Notes under the pieces: model-generated
What the model was told of the DNA's origin: nothing
Databases searched by the model: none
Seen by the model: the letters and a program-made list of their open reading frames with translations, nothing else
In this document: positions 27,694-36,317 of the stretch, piece by piece
Layout of the letters: each line of letters opens with the position of its first letter
Numbering within the stretch: position 1 is the first letter of the stretch
Made by a program: the position numbers and the translations under genes
DNA from: SAR324 cluster bacterium
Lineage (GTDB): Bacteria > SAR324 > XYD2-FULL-50-16
DNA: 64,000 nucleotides
Direction of reading: 5' to 3'
Assembly (NCBI GenBank): GCA_028282885.1
Contig: JANQGX010000027.1
Span: 1-64,000, forward strand

Positions 27694-27867
27694 CGGGTTT
27701 ACCTCAAGTGGATTGTGAACTCATAGTAGCTGTAGCAGAGTGATAAGTATCTTTAGTGAACCGTTAGTACAGTTTAAATATTAACAGTATAGTTCGTCAA
27801 AGGTACTTCTTACATTCAGATAGTGATCTGAAATTATGGAAGAGAAAACGGGATCAGAAGTAACGGA

Positions 27868-27898
27868 CTGGCACATGGGATAGCCTTCCATGTGCCAG
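27868..27898. repeat. Perfect 11-bp inverted repeat, 9-nt loop
   Basis: CTGGCACATGG (27868-27878) and CCATGTGCCAG (27888-27898) are exact reverse complements. No T-tract follows on either strand. It could be a hairpin terminator helped by Rho, or an operator. Confidence 0.6.
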
Positions 27899-28136
27899 GA
27901 ATTGCTATTGCGGGTGATGAGTCACCTGTTGATGGGATCATGTGGAGGATTGAGGAAAGCTGAAGGTTGTTCCGTTGAGTTTGTTGGAACCTGGATGCTG
28001 TGGGGATATGGTCTCTTGCGTGGGGCCTTTGCCAAACTGTGTCAAATCTGTGCGATTCGTAGCGAAGAGCCTGATTGATGGAATTTGGTACGCCTGATCA
28101 TAAGTGCCAGGATTCCGGGTTGGGAGATCGGAAGAG

Positions 28137-28176
28137 GGGCATACAATCTCTCGCGGTTGGAGTTGACTGTATGCCC
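28137..28176. repeat. Perfect 9-bp inverted repeat, 22-nt loop
   Basis: GGGCATACA (28137-28145) pairs with TGTATGCCC (28168-28176). It lies 41 nt beyond the stop of the first thiolase gene, in the position of a 3' hairpin, but has no T-tract. Confidence 0.5.
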
Positions 28177-28216
28177 TTGTAGGAAATCGATTGTGATTAA
28201 ACTTTCTTTGGATCGA

Positions 28217-29497
28217 TTAGGGCTTCTGGATGATCATGGCTGCTCCCTGACCGCCACCAATGCAGAGAGACGCGAGTCCGGTTTTGGCATTGTTCTGTTC
28301 CAGGGCATTGAGGAGCGTAACGATAATCCTGGCACCTGAACAACCAATAGGATGCCCGAGGGAGATTCCGCCACCATAAAGGTTGGTGACATCAGCTCTG
28401 ATTCCCAGTTCGTTCATACAGGCTTTGGCCTGCGATGCGAAGGCTTCATTGAGCTCAAAAAGGTCGATATCCCTAAGGTTCATATTCAACCTGGCCAACA
28501 GCTTGCGAATGGCCGGGATAGGCCCAAGCCCCATATATGCCGGATCAATTCCGCCAAAATCATACCCCTTGATAATCGCCTTGATTTCCAGACCCAGGGC
28601 TTCGGCTTTCTCCCTGCTCATCAACAGAAGGGCTGCTGCGGCATCATTGATTCCGGACGCGTTTCCGGCGGTAACGGTACCGTCTTTCTTGAATGCCGGC
28701 TTTAGTTTTGCCATTTTTTCCGGGCTGGTTTCCATTGGCCGTTCATCAATCTCAAAGGCAATGGGGTCCGCTTTTCTTTGGGGAACCATAACCGGCACGA
28801 CTTCCTTTTTAAAGGTGCCATCAGCGATTGCCTTGAGCGCTCTCTGATGGCTTTCGAATGCCATGGTGTCCTGCTCTTCCCTGGAGATATTGTAGAGTTC
28901 GGCTATGTTCTCTGCAGTAATTCCCATATGGTAGCCATAGAAGCCTTCCCAGAGCCCGTCGTGAATCATCAGATCCATCATTTCGGAGTGACCCATTCTG
29001 GCTCCCCACCTGGCGTTGGGCAAGGCGAAGGGGATCTGACTCATGTTTTCCATCCCGCCTGCCACCATGATTTCGGCATCGCCGGCAATAATGGATTGGG
29101 ATGCCATAGCCAGGGCTTTGAGACCGGAAGCGCACACCTTGTTAATGGTTACGGCACCGGTTTCCTTGGGCAGACCTGAACGGATACAGGCCTGTCTGGC
29201 AGTATTCTGACCCTGACCGGACTGCACCACATTGCCCATGATCAGTTCATCCACCTTGATCGGTTTAAGGGAATCGTCCCATTGATTGTATTTGTCTTCA
29301 ACTTCCGAATTCCTGCCCTTCAGTTTATCAGGGCCGGCAGCGATCAGCCCGTCATCGATAACAGGTCGGCAACCTGCTTTTTGCAGCGCCTCCCTGATAA
29401 CGACTGCTCCCAGGTCGACAACCGGGACTGATTTCAGGGTTCCTCCAAAATTACCAATTGCTGTTCTGACAGCGCTGACAATTGCAACTTCTCTCAT
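28217..29497 (-). CDS. Acetyl-CoA C-acyltransferase (thiolase) with internal insertion
   Basis: The enzyme (426 aa) cleaves 3-ketoacyl-CoA with CoA or condenses two acetyl-CoA. The acyl-accepting cysteine is in NKVCASGLKA; NEAFASQA, GGGISLGHPIGCSG and the second active cysteine in LCIGGGQGAA are all present. About 34 extra residues (near 44-77, with GPDKLKGRNSEVEDKYN) interrupt the N-terminal half compared with the neighbouring thiolase, between LQKAG and VDELIMGNV. An AGGAG ribosome site precedes the ATG. It lies 83 nt after the second thiolase gene and is likely its operon partner. Roles in fatty-acid or amino-acid degradation, or in acetoacetyl-CoA formation, are all possible. Confidence 0.92.
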   Translation of the reverse strand: MREVAIVSAVRTAIGNFGGTLKSVPVVDLGAVVIREALQKAGCRPVIDDGLIAAGPDKLKGRNSEVEDKYNQWDDSLKPIKVDELIMGNVVQSGQGQNTARQACIRSGLPKETGAVTINKVCASGLKALAMASQSIIAGDAEIMVAGGMENMSQIPFALPNARWGARMGHSEMMDLMIHDGLWEGFYGYHMGITAENIAELYNISREEQDTMAFESHQRALKAIADGTFKKEVVPVMVPQRKADPIAFEIDERPMETSPEKMAKLKPAFKKDGTVTAGNASGINDAAAALLLMSREKAEALGLEIKAIIKGYDFGGIDPAYMGLGPIPAIRKLLARLNMNLRDIDLFELNEAFASQAKACMNELGIRADVTNLYGGGISLGHPIGCSGARIIVTLLNALEQNNAKTGLASLCIGGGQGAAMIIQKP

Positions 29498-29580
29498 TCG
29501 TTTTCTCCTCGTGGTTAGGTTTCAATCTGGCGAAAAAGGCCTTTCTGTTTCGGCCATGGGATGAGGTATCCCGCAAAACT

Positions 29581-30762
29581 TTAGTCTAGATTCTCAATGA
29601 TCATGGAAACCGCTTCAGCGCCTCCCAGGCATAAGGATGCCATTCCGTATCGGGCGTTTCTGGCTTTCATGGCATAAATCAGGGTGGTTAATACTCTTGC
29701 ACCGGAGCACCCGATGGGATGGCCCAAGGCAATGGCTCCTCCGTGAACATTTACCCGTTCCGGCTTAATTCCCAACTCTTTGATGATCGCAAGTGAAGAA
29801 GCTGCGAATGCCTCATTGATTTCGTGAAGATCGATATCATCAAGTGACAGCCCGGCTTTGTTCAGTACTTTAGGGATGGATTTGATGGGTGCAACCAGCA
29901 CATCCGGCAGCTCGACGCCGGCTGCGCCCTGGGCAACTATTCGGGCCAGGGGTTTGATGCCCAGGTTCCGGGATTTCTCCCCGGACATCAGAGTCAGACA
30001 GCTGGCTCCGTCGCTGATCTTTGAAGCGTTTCCGGCAGTGACCCGTCCTTCTTTTTTAAATGCGGGTTTCAAACGGGCAAGAGATTCCAGATCTGTTTTT
30101 CTCGGTCCTTCATCAACAGCAATCTCAAAGGGTTCGCCTTTTCGAGGGGTAACGGTTACTGGCATAATCTCGTTTTTAAACCTGCCTTCCGCCTGTGAGA
30201 CCAGGGCGTTGTCATTAGACATCAATGCATAGCGGTCCATCTCTTCCCTGGTTACATTGAACTTATCTGCCACCAGTTCAGCCGTGTATCCCATATGGTA
30301 GTCATTAACCACATCCCAAAGTCCGTCATGGACCATCCCGTCGACCATTTTTGCATGGCCCATGCGATATCCGGTTCTTGCGTTTTCCAGGTAATAAGGA
30401 ATATTGGACATACTTTCCATTCCCCCGGCCGCAATGATATCCGCATCACTGCACTTAATCGCCTGCTCAGCCAGCATGACAGCTTTCAATCCGGACCCAC
30501 AGACCTTGTTGACAGTAATGGCGCCTCCTTCCATGGGGAGTCCTGATTTGATCATGGCCTGCCGTGCCGGGTTTTGCCCAAGCCCGATGGGAACGACGTT
30601 TCCCATGATAACCTCATCGACTTGTTCTTTGCCGATACCGGCTCGTTTCACGGATTCTTCGATGACCATCCCGCCAATTTCCGTTGCAGTGTATCCTGCC
30701 AATCCCCCCTGGAAATTGCAAATGGCTGTTCTGACGGCGCTGGTTATGACGACTTCCTTCAT
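29581..30762 (-). CDS. Acetyl-CoA acetyltransferase (thiolase)
   Basis: This 393-residue thiolase is of standard length. NKVCGSGLKA holds the nucleophilic cysteine, and NEAFAASSLA and GGAIALGHPIGCSG are intact. The final active-site block, normally CxGGGxG, reads LCLGGAEAVS, keeping the cysteine but losing a glycine. It is the first gene of the tandem pair and clearly a paralogue of the downstream copy, without the internal insertion. CGAGGA lies upstream of the ATG as ribosome site. Gene pairs like this arise in beta-oxidation and in butanoate or acetoacetate metabolism. Confidence 0.92.
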   Translation of the reverse strand: MKEVVITSAVRTAICNFQGGLAGYTATEIGGMVIEESVKRAGIGKEQVDEVIMGNVVPIGLGQNPARQAMIKSGLPMEGGAITVNKVCGSGLKAVMLAEQAIKCSDADIIAAGGMESMSNIPYYLENARTGYRMGHAKMVDGMVHDGLWDVVNDYHMGYTAELVADKFNVTREEMDRYALMSNDNALVSQAEGRFKNEIMPVTVTPRKGEPFEIAVDEGPRKTDLESLARLKPAFKKEGRVTAGNASKISDGASCLTLMSGEKSRNLGIKPLARIVAQGAAGVELPDVLVAPIKSIPKVLNKAGLSLDDIDLHEINEAFAASSLAIIKELGIKPERVNVHGGAIALGHPIGCSGARVLTTLIYAMKARNARYGMASLCLGGAEAVSMIIENLD

Positions 30763-31245
30763 TGTTTTAATCCTCGGTTTGGTTTTACCCGGAGTCCGCT
30801 GGTGTTGGGAACAGGTATGTGTTACATCCCTGAAGATGTGTGATCGTGGGGAGCCCGGATGAATCTGGTTAGCGAATGGTGAGATTCCATAATTCTGCTT
30901 GATTTGAAATGGGAATCCCCGTCTGCTAATACTGTCCGTAAGTCCACAATTTATAATTACCAGCGATTTAAGTCAACTGCGGTACCCCTTGCCAACCGGA
31001 AAGATGCTGCGATCACAGTACTCCCTAAACCTTCGACCGAGTTATGGAAAATGAGTATATCTGCCGGGGGATGACCGCTCGCTTGCCAATACAGAGGCAA
31101 TAGGCTTAGACTGTTTGCAAGTTGAGTGGATTTTTCACGCAATGCGTAAGGCATTGAGATTAACCTTGGGCTGGAGGGCAGCCACGATTTTGAATTGAAT
31201 AACCTGTTGGAATCATCTGAACAGGTCTTTATTACTGGATGTTTT
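30763..31245. other. 483-bp divergent intergenic region
   Basis: It separates the thiolase pair (-) from the small membrane protein (+). Promoters for both must lie here. I see only a small CAATGC/GCATTG hairpin (31140-31156). A 142-codon minus-strand frame from 30957 to 31385 overlaps the membrane gene, and I do not consider it real. Confidence 0.4.
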
Positions 31246-31563
31246 ATGGAACTGAACCTTTTAAAAACAAATCTCCTGGCTATCATTGGGTCGGGAATTG
31301 CGATCACCCTGATTGGAGTTCTCCTTTTTATCATGAAAGAGCATGTTTTTTCCCATATGCGATATCTTTTGACAATACCACCCACCGGGGTAGCCTCCTA
31401 TATCTTTATTTTCAACCTGTTCAAAAAATACGAAGGCAAAATCCAGGCATTTTCATTTACGTTTTTGGCCGAATCTGTTGCGGCAACAGCCTGCGTTGCC
31501 CTGATTTTCCTTATATTCACCCTGTTGATGGGAGTCTTTATCTCCCTGGTCAATCATACCTGA
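31246..31563 (+). CDS. Small integral membrane protein, unknown function
   Basis: This 105-residue protein has three predicted hydrophobic segments: about 10-29 (LAIIGSGIAITLIGVLLFI), about 40-55, and a long one at about 72-100. A positively charged FKKYEGK loop lies between the second and third. No family is recognised. A TTG at 31195 opens the frame 17 codons earlier, but the added residues are not hydrophobic and the ATG at 31246 is the simpler start. The next gene, an unknown cytoplasmic protein, is 143 nt downstream on the same strand. Confidence 0.6.
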   Translation: MELNLLKTNLLAIIGSGIAITLIGVLLFIMKEHVFSHMRYLLTIPPTGVASYIFIFNLFKKYEGKIQAFSFTFLAESVAATACVALIFLIFTLLMGVFISLVNHT

Positions 31564-31706
31564 CCCGGGCAACGGTTGTTGATCCCCGGACCGGCCTCTT
31601 TCCCGGCAGACAATCACGGGACAAAAAAATCGTTGACATAAGGCTTTAATTTAGAAAGGGTTAGGTCATCGCATTCTCTCGCAACCATTCAAAGAAGATA
31701 AAAGCC

Positions 31707-32276
31707 ATGAAAGATCTAGTGATCCCTACAATCAAATGCAATGAGCCCGACAACAGGCGTGGCAGATCGGATAAGCTGCTATTTGTCGGGGAAAACAATA
31801 CTTGCGGTGGAAATGAATACTGCTCCGGAAGAAGGCTTATCGAAAATTCCTGTAATGCGTTGGCATCAAAGAAAGGATATCGCGGACTTGATGCCAGTTG
31901 TGTTGTCACCCTGATCAAGGTTCAGCTTGAAGCGGTTAATCAGATGCTGGGTTTGAATCGAAGCGCAAGAAAGAAACAGACGATGCGCGTGGAGGATGTA
32001 GAGGAAATACTGAATGTGGTCAACGAAGAGAATCTTGCCTGTATCAATGAGGGCGAGCCGGAATTAAATCGCAAGGAGGCCTTCAATCTGATTACCGATC
32101 TGCTTCTGGAAAAGCTTTATGTAAACAAGGAATTGAACAACTTCTTCTTTGGAGTCAATTTTGACAAGGCGGAAACCAAATCGTTCAAGGATCTCGATCC
32201 CAGGCTGATTCAGAAGATCAAGAGAACTATGAATCGCTCGGCAGCCAAGTTATTCTCCGCCTTACCGGAATCATAA
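31707..32276 (+). CDS. Hypothetical protein, 189 aa
   Basis: I do not recognise this soluble protein. The N-terminal 60 residues are polar with four cysteines (C11, and three in the CGGNEYC/NSC region), which could bind a metal. From about residue 65 it becomes helical and charged (VTLIKVQLEAVNQML, then RVEDVEEILNVVNEENL), resembling a helical-bundle regulator. No signal peptide or membrane segment is visible. It converges on the adenylate cyclase-like gene with 19 nt between stops. Confidence 0.6.
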   Translation: MKDLVIPTIKCNEPDNRRGRSDKLLFVGENNTCGGNEYCSGRRLIENSCNALASKKGYRGLDASCVVTLIKVQLEAVNQMLGLNRSARKKQTMRVEDVEEILNVVNEENLACINEGEPELNRKEAFNLITDLLLEKLYVNKELNNFFFGVNFDKAETKSFKDLDPRLIQKIKRTMNRSAAKLFSALPES

Positions 32277-32295
32277 ACAGGTCAGTACTGCTGTT

Positions 32296-35085
32296 TCAGG
32301 CGGCGTTGGGGGCATGGATACTCATAATCACCTGCCTGAAATTCTCTGACAGGTCCTTCTCTTTAGCCAGTTCATTGGTAGCGGCATGGGTGGTCTCAAC
32401 ACAATTGGTGTTCACCCAGGCTTTAAATTCAACCTCTTCCAGATCAATTCCCTTCTCTTTGAAAAAACGTCCCAGAATTTTGTGAATTGGCATCGCCTTA
32501 AACAGATGTTGATAAGAAACCCTGAATTTTTCAGCATTCTTTATCAAAACGGGAAGATCAAAATTGTCCACATAGAGGGTGTCCAGGTTATCACGCGATA
32601 GAATAGAGATCCTGCCGTATTTTAACAGGTTGAGGAAAACCATAACGCCAATCACCTTCCGTTCCTTGTTAATACAATCCAGATAACCCACCTTGATCGG
32701 CTGGTTCAATTGTATGATCTTCTCCATGATCCGCTCAATCTGGTCCGGACGTACAAAGGCCATGTGATTGTCGAACTTGGTGCCGATATTGGCATGTTTT
32801 CGGTCATATTCTACCGCTGTCTTTGTTTCTTTCAGGGTGCCGGTGGAGAAGATGCCATAATAGCCATTGATTACACAATAGGTGAGACCATAGAGAAAAT
32901 CGGTATCTTTTATGAGAACAATCTCCTCGGGCAGAAGTCTGAGAATGGAAGCTTCAAATCGTTTCCCAACCAGGGATTCCCGCTGCAGGGATTTGAAGAA
33001 CCAACCCGTCTCCTTGTCGAACCCCACCTGAACCCTGCCCCTGGGGGTTTGCAAATGGCTCAGGATTGAACGGGGAACAACATTGGTTTGCGGGGTGAAA
33101 TTTTTGGTATAAAAATGATGCCAGACTTTGAACTCACCTGTTGCTTTTTCATCCACCTGGTACTTCACCGCTTTTTTATGCACCCGGCTGATACAGGCCT
33201 GGAATATCCTGCGAAGGGCTTTCTCAAACAGGTTGACCGTTTCCACGTCGCCAATGACAGTGGCATCCAGCCTGGTTCTGCTATCGGTATTCTTGGGAAA
33301 GGCTTTTTCCAGGTAGGCGCAAAGTACCTTTTCCCTGTGTTTATCGAACGTCCTCTGGTCACCAGGTTTGGTAAATACATCTGAAAGCCTGATATGCAAG
33401 GCAAAAGCCAGGTCGATGTTGGCAGAGATTTCGATTAGTTCGGATCTCTCCACACCTTCAACCAGGCCCGGTATTCCGTAACAGATTTTTAAGGCTTTAT
33501 ATCTCAGCCACCAAGGATCATAGGACAGATTCGGGAACTCCTTTTCCAATTGAACGGTGCTTTGCGGAGTGAATATATTCCGGTCAGCCAGAACCGTCTC
33601 CATATTGTTGGAAGAGAAGGCCATCTCATCCAGTTGATCCGGCTCCTTGATCAATTGGATAATTGTTTTGTTGATCGAGGCTTCCAACAGGGTTTCATAA
33701 CGGAGCAGATTCAGTGTGGCTTTGGGCAGGTTCCCATAGGAAGCCTTGAAAGCTTCCCAGTATACGGCCGTGTAATGTTCTGCCACGTATGGGAGGTTCA
33801 GATCCGGTGTTGGCCCCTGGTTGATGATACGGTTGGCCAAGGAACTGAAGATATCCACCACGCCAAATCGTAAATACTCGATAAGTTTATCGAAGGTCTT
33901 CTGATTATTGTTGATGTCGTTTGGGAAGAGAAAATGACTCGGAATATTGGGCGTAAAATAGATCCCGGGCATCAGGGTTTCATAATTAAGAATCAACTCG
34001 TAAGCGCCTCCGGAAGACTCTTTTGATTCCAGGGTTGACCCGAACTGACCCTTTCTGAACTCGTGTAGGGAAAACGGAAACAGATAGATCTCTTCATCCG
34101 GGTATTTGTTCTGCACGTAGTCCTGGATTTTCATGATTCTGGACTTGAGCATTACCTCCTGTTTCAGAATGATGTCGGAAAGTGCCGTTCTCGCATTGAG
34201 AGTCATCAGGTTGATGGTTTCCCTGATGAGGTTGGATCTCAGTTTCTTTTCTTTATCTTCCTGAATGGCATTGATTAAGCCGGATTTGCCGGAATAAAAA
34301 TGGCGGGCCAGCAAAGGATATTTCTGTGCCATCCGCTTGTAGAAAAACTGTTTGACCTTGGCTTTTGTTGTGTCATTAACCTTTGAAGAATCGATCTGCT
34401 TCTTTTCATAGTAGCGTTCCATCAACCCGTTGTACTCTTTATCCAAGGCATTTTTAATGGACTGATCCGACCAGTTGTTAACCTCAAAAAGAAAGGGTTC
34501 CAGGTCGTACTGCACTTCCAGATCAAGGTCTGAGGCGATGTTTTTGTGTCCGATGGTTCCGATGGAACCAATGCTGTAGACTCCGTCTATCGGTGCATGT
34601 TTTCCATTTTTCTCTTTAACGGGTTTTCTGCCGTACTCCTTTTGAATATACGATTCGAACTCATTGCGAAAAACGGGAGACAGGCTTTCTACTCCTCTTA
34701 CTCCCGACGGCGAACCTTTAACGTACAGATCGGCAACAGCTTCTGATTCATTGATGATCGTGTCACCTGTTTGTCTTTTAACCTTGTATTTGTGCTCCTC
34801 TAACCAGGGTTCGTTTTTGTCGAGCAGAAAAATAATCTCGTAGAGAGCATATTTCATTAGCTCGTCAAACGATTCAAACGCCAGTTTGATTCTGGTTTCG
34901 TTATAAGAGTCAAAAAATTCAGCGCCTTTTTCAACCCGCTTCATCAAGCGTTCGGTCAAATCTGCTTTCAGATAAATACCGTCGCGGAATATGTCACAGA
35001 GAGGGGAAGTCGCAGTTGCCGGCGTAGGTTGGGCCTGTTTACCTTTTGATTTGCCCTTTCCAGAAAATATACTTTTCAAAGCCAT
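32296..35085 (-). CDS. Class I adenylate cyclase-like nucleotidyltransferase
   Basis: This 929-residue cytoplasmic protein is of the size of class I adenylate cyclase (CyaA, 848 aa in E. coli). The nucleotidyltransferase signature is near residues 172-190: GSIGTIG, then SDLDLEV, which aligns with the GSxxSIG...SDLDIWV of CyaA and supplies two catalytic aspartates (D186, D188). The long helical remainder is what one expects of this family but is too divergent to name confidently. The product could be cAMP or another nucleotide. It is transcribed alone, convergent with the 189-residue gene, and separated from chaC by about 500 bp. I see no CRP-type gene in the window. Confidence 0.7.
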   Translation of the reverse strand: MALKSIFSGKGKSKGKQAQPTPATATSPLCDIFRDGIYLKADLTERLMKRVEKGAEFFDSYNETRIKLAFESFDELMKYALYEIIFLLDKNEPWLEEHKYKVKRQTGDTIINESEAVADLYVKGSPSGVRGVESLSPVFRNEFESYIQKEYGRKPVKEKNGKHAPIDGVYSIGSIGTIGHKNIASDLDLEVQYDLEPFLFEVNNWSDQSIKNALDKEYNGLMERYYEKKQIDSSKVNDTTKAKVKQFFYKRMAQKYPLLARHFYSGKSGLINAIQEDKEKKLRSNLIRETINLMTLNARTALSDIILKQEVMLKSRIMKIQDYVQNKYPDEEIYLFPFSLHEFRKGQFGSTLESKESSGGAYELILNYETLMPGIYFTPNIPSHFLFPNDINNNQKTFDKLIEYLRFGVVDIFSSLANRIINQGPTPDLNLPYVAEHYTAVYWEAFKASYGNLPKATLNLLRYETLLEASINKTIIQLIKEPDQLDEMAFSSNNMETVLADRNIFTPQSTVQLEKEFPNLSYDPWWLRYKALKICYGIPGLVEGVERSELIEISANIDLAFALHIRLSDVFTKPGDQRTFDKHREKVLCAYLEKAFPKNTDSRTRLDATVIGDVETVNLFEKALRRIFQACISRVHKKAVKYQVDEKATGEFKVWHHFYTKNFTPQTNVVPRSILSHLQTPRGRVQVGFDKETGWFFKSLQRESLVGKRFEASILRLLPEEIVLIKDTDFLYGLTYCVINGYYGIFSTGTLKETKTAVEYDRKHANIGTKFDNHMAFVRPDQIERIMEKIIQLNQPIKVGYLDCINKERKVIGVMVFLNLLKYGRISILSRDNLDTLYVDNFDLPVLIKNAEKFRVSYQHLFKAMPIHKILGRFFKEKGIDLEEVEFKAWVNTNCVETTHAATNELAKEKDLSENFRQVIMSIHAPNAA

Positions 35086-35582
35086 GGGGAGTTCTTTTTG
35101 CTAATGGATAACGTACCATGCGCCTGAAGGTGTCATAGAAGCGCCTATGTATGTCGTTTATACCGTTATTTGCTTAATTATGTCACCTGTTTTTTAAACA
35201 CAACTGTATCAAAACGTTGAAGGTTGGGACATTTTGATCCCTGAATTTATCGCTTCAATTGAAGGCTGACGATACTCAGGGGACAATTTTCAACCAATGG
35301 GTCGACGTTTTGGTTGAAATGAATAAACGCAAATGGAAATGGGTTTTCTACAAAACATTGACAAATGCTGAACTATTTCAAATCGAAATAAGATGCTTCT
35401 TGATGAAACAGGTAAATGTTAGCTGAAATACTGGTCTGATTGATAAAAATCCAAGGATGGGTATGCAGATGATGTTCCAGCCTGTTAAAATAACCCATGC
35501 TTTTGAAAACTTTATTTCGATTTGCCTGCCAATCAGCGCTGTAGAATATTTGAAGGTCGGAATAAGTCACCTGAAAATCGAT
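35086..35582. other. 497-bp divergent region upstream of the cyclase-like gene and chaC
   Basis: This is mostly AT-rich non-coding sequence. A perfect 12-bp palindrome CTTCAATTGAAG at 35253-35264 is the only element I can point to. The chaC frame extends upstream to 35457, but the extra residues do not resemble the family. No CRP-like TGTGA-N6-TCACA site is visible. Confidence 0.4.
35253..35264. promoter_or_regulatory. 12-bp perfect palindrome
   Basis: CTTCAATTGAAG lies in the divergent region about 170 bp from the cyclase-like start. It could be an operator, though a single short palindrome may occur by chance. Confidence 0.25.
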
Positions 35583-36245
35583 ATGTTAAAAAGAGAAGAG
35601 ATTACCAGGGAGAGGGTCGACTCACTTATTAAAGAAGCCAGACGTTTTGGTCATTTTGAAGCGTTGACCCATGAAGAGAGGGAAGAGAACCGAACAGCCT
35701 TTCTCAAACACCTAACCCCTGAAGAGGATCTTTGGTTGTTCGGATATGGATCGTTGATCTGGAACGCAGCCTTTCATTACGAAGAGGAAAGCAGAACCCG
35801 AGTTTTCGGATATCATCGCCGTTTTTGCCTGCACCTTACCATTGGCCGTGGGAGCCCCGAACATCCGGGATTAATGCTGGCCCTGGATCGGGGTGGATCA
35901 TGTAACGGAGTGGCCTTTCGCATTGCTTCGGACAAAGTAGAGTTGGAGACGCGGATACTCTGGATGAGAGAGATGATTTCCGGGGCATATAAACCGATCT
36001 GGATTAACCTGCACACCGAAAAGGGACGAGTCAGGGGATTCACCTTCGTCGTGAATCGTAAACATGCGAGATATCGAGGTAACCTTGACCTGGACGAAAC
36101 GGTAGTTGGTTTGAACAGCGGAAAAGGTCAACTTGGAACTTGCAGGGATTATCTTTTCAATACGGTAAGAGATCTGAAGAGGCTGGGGATTGTAGACAGC
36201 TATCTTGAACGTTTGCAAAAGCTTGTTTTGTCAGAACAGAACTGA
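35583..36245 (+). CDS. chaC: Glutathione-specific gamma-glutamylcyclotransferase (ChaC-like)
   Basis: ChaC-type enzymes cleave glutathione to 5-oxoproline and Cys-Gly in the cytoplasm. The substrate loop LWLFGYGSLIWN, the sequence VFGYHRRFC and the gamma-glutamyl-binding regions follow in order. I start at the ATG at 35583, giving 220 residues and the normal N-terminus; the frame is open from 35457, adding 42 residues with no similarity to the family. The ribosome site is weak. The gene precedes an MBL-fold hydrolase on the same strand; such hydrolases include glyoxalase II, so a thiol-metabolism link is possible but not shown. Confidence 0.88.
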   Translation: MLKREEITRERVDSLIKEARRFGHFEALTHEEREENRTAFLKHLTPEEDLWLFGYGSLIWNAAFHYEEESRTRVFGYHRRFCLHLTIGRGSPEHPGLMLALDRGGSCNGVAFRIASDKVELETRILWMREMISGAYKPIWINLHTEKGRVRGFTFVVNRKHARYRGNLDLDETVVGLNSGKGQLGTCRDYLFNTVRDLKRLGIVDSYLERLQKLVLSEQN

Positions 36246-36317
36246 ACCTGAAAGGAGTTCGGGGCACCCAGCCACGGACCATAAGCTATTTATCAACAAT
36301 CAAGTTACGGAGTGAAC

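Larger units (their letters stand above)
27694..28216. other. 523-bp intergenic region with two long hairpins
   Basis: The stretch lies between the TetR gene and the downstream end of the first thiolase gene, all on the minus strand. It contains short unsupported frames but no recognisable protein. Two perfect inverted repeats lie in it (27868-27898 and 28137-28176), listed separately. The promoter of the TetR gene should be in its left part. Confidence 0.5.

Noticed and set aside
27868..27886. TGGCAC start of the palindrome as a sigma-54 promoter
   Set aside because: The downstream TTGC element is missing at the needed spacing on both strands.
27890..28078. 62-codon plus-strand frame in the TetR-thiolase gap
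   Set aside because: It begins in the palindrome, has unusual composition and no support from context.
28125..28136. 12-mer AGATCGGAAGAG identical to the start of a common sequencing adapter
   Set aside because: The match stops after 12 bases and flanking sequence is ordinary and in keeping with the region, so adapter contamination is unlikely; coincidence is the simpler reading.
30957..31385. 142-codon minus-strand frame overlapping the small membrane protein
   Set aside because: It overlaps the start of a better-supported gene on the other strand and lacks a ribosome site; the composition looks non-coding.
35457..35582. 42-residue N-terminal extension of chaC
   Set aside because: The extra residues match no part of the family, and the ATG at 35583 gives the usual protein.
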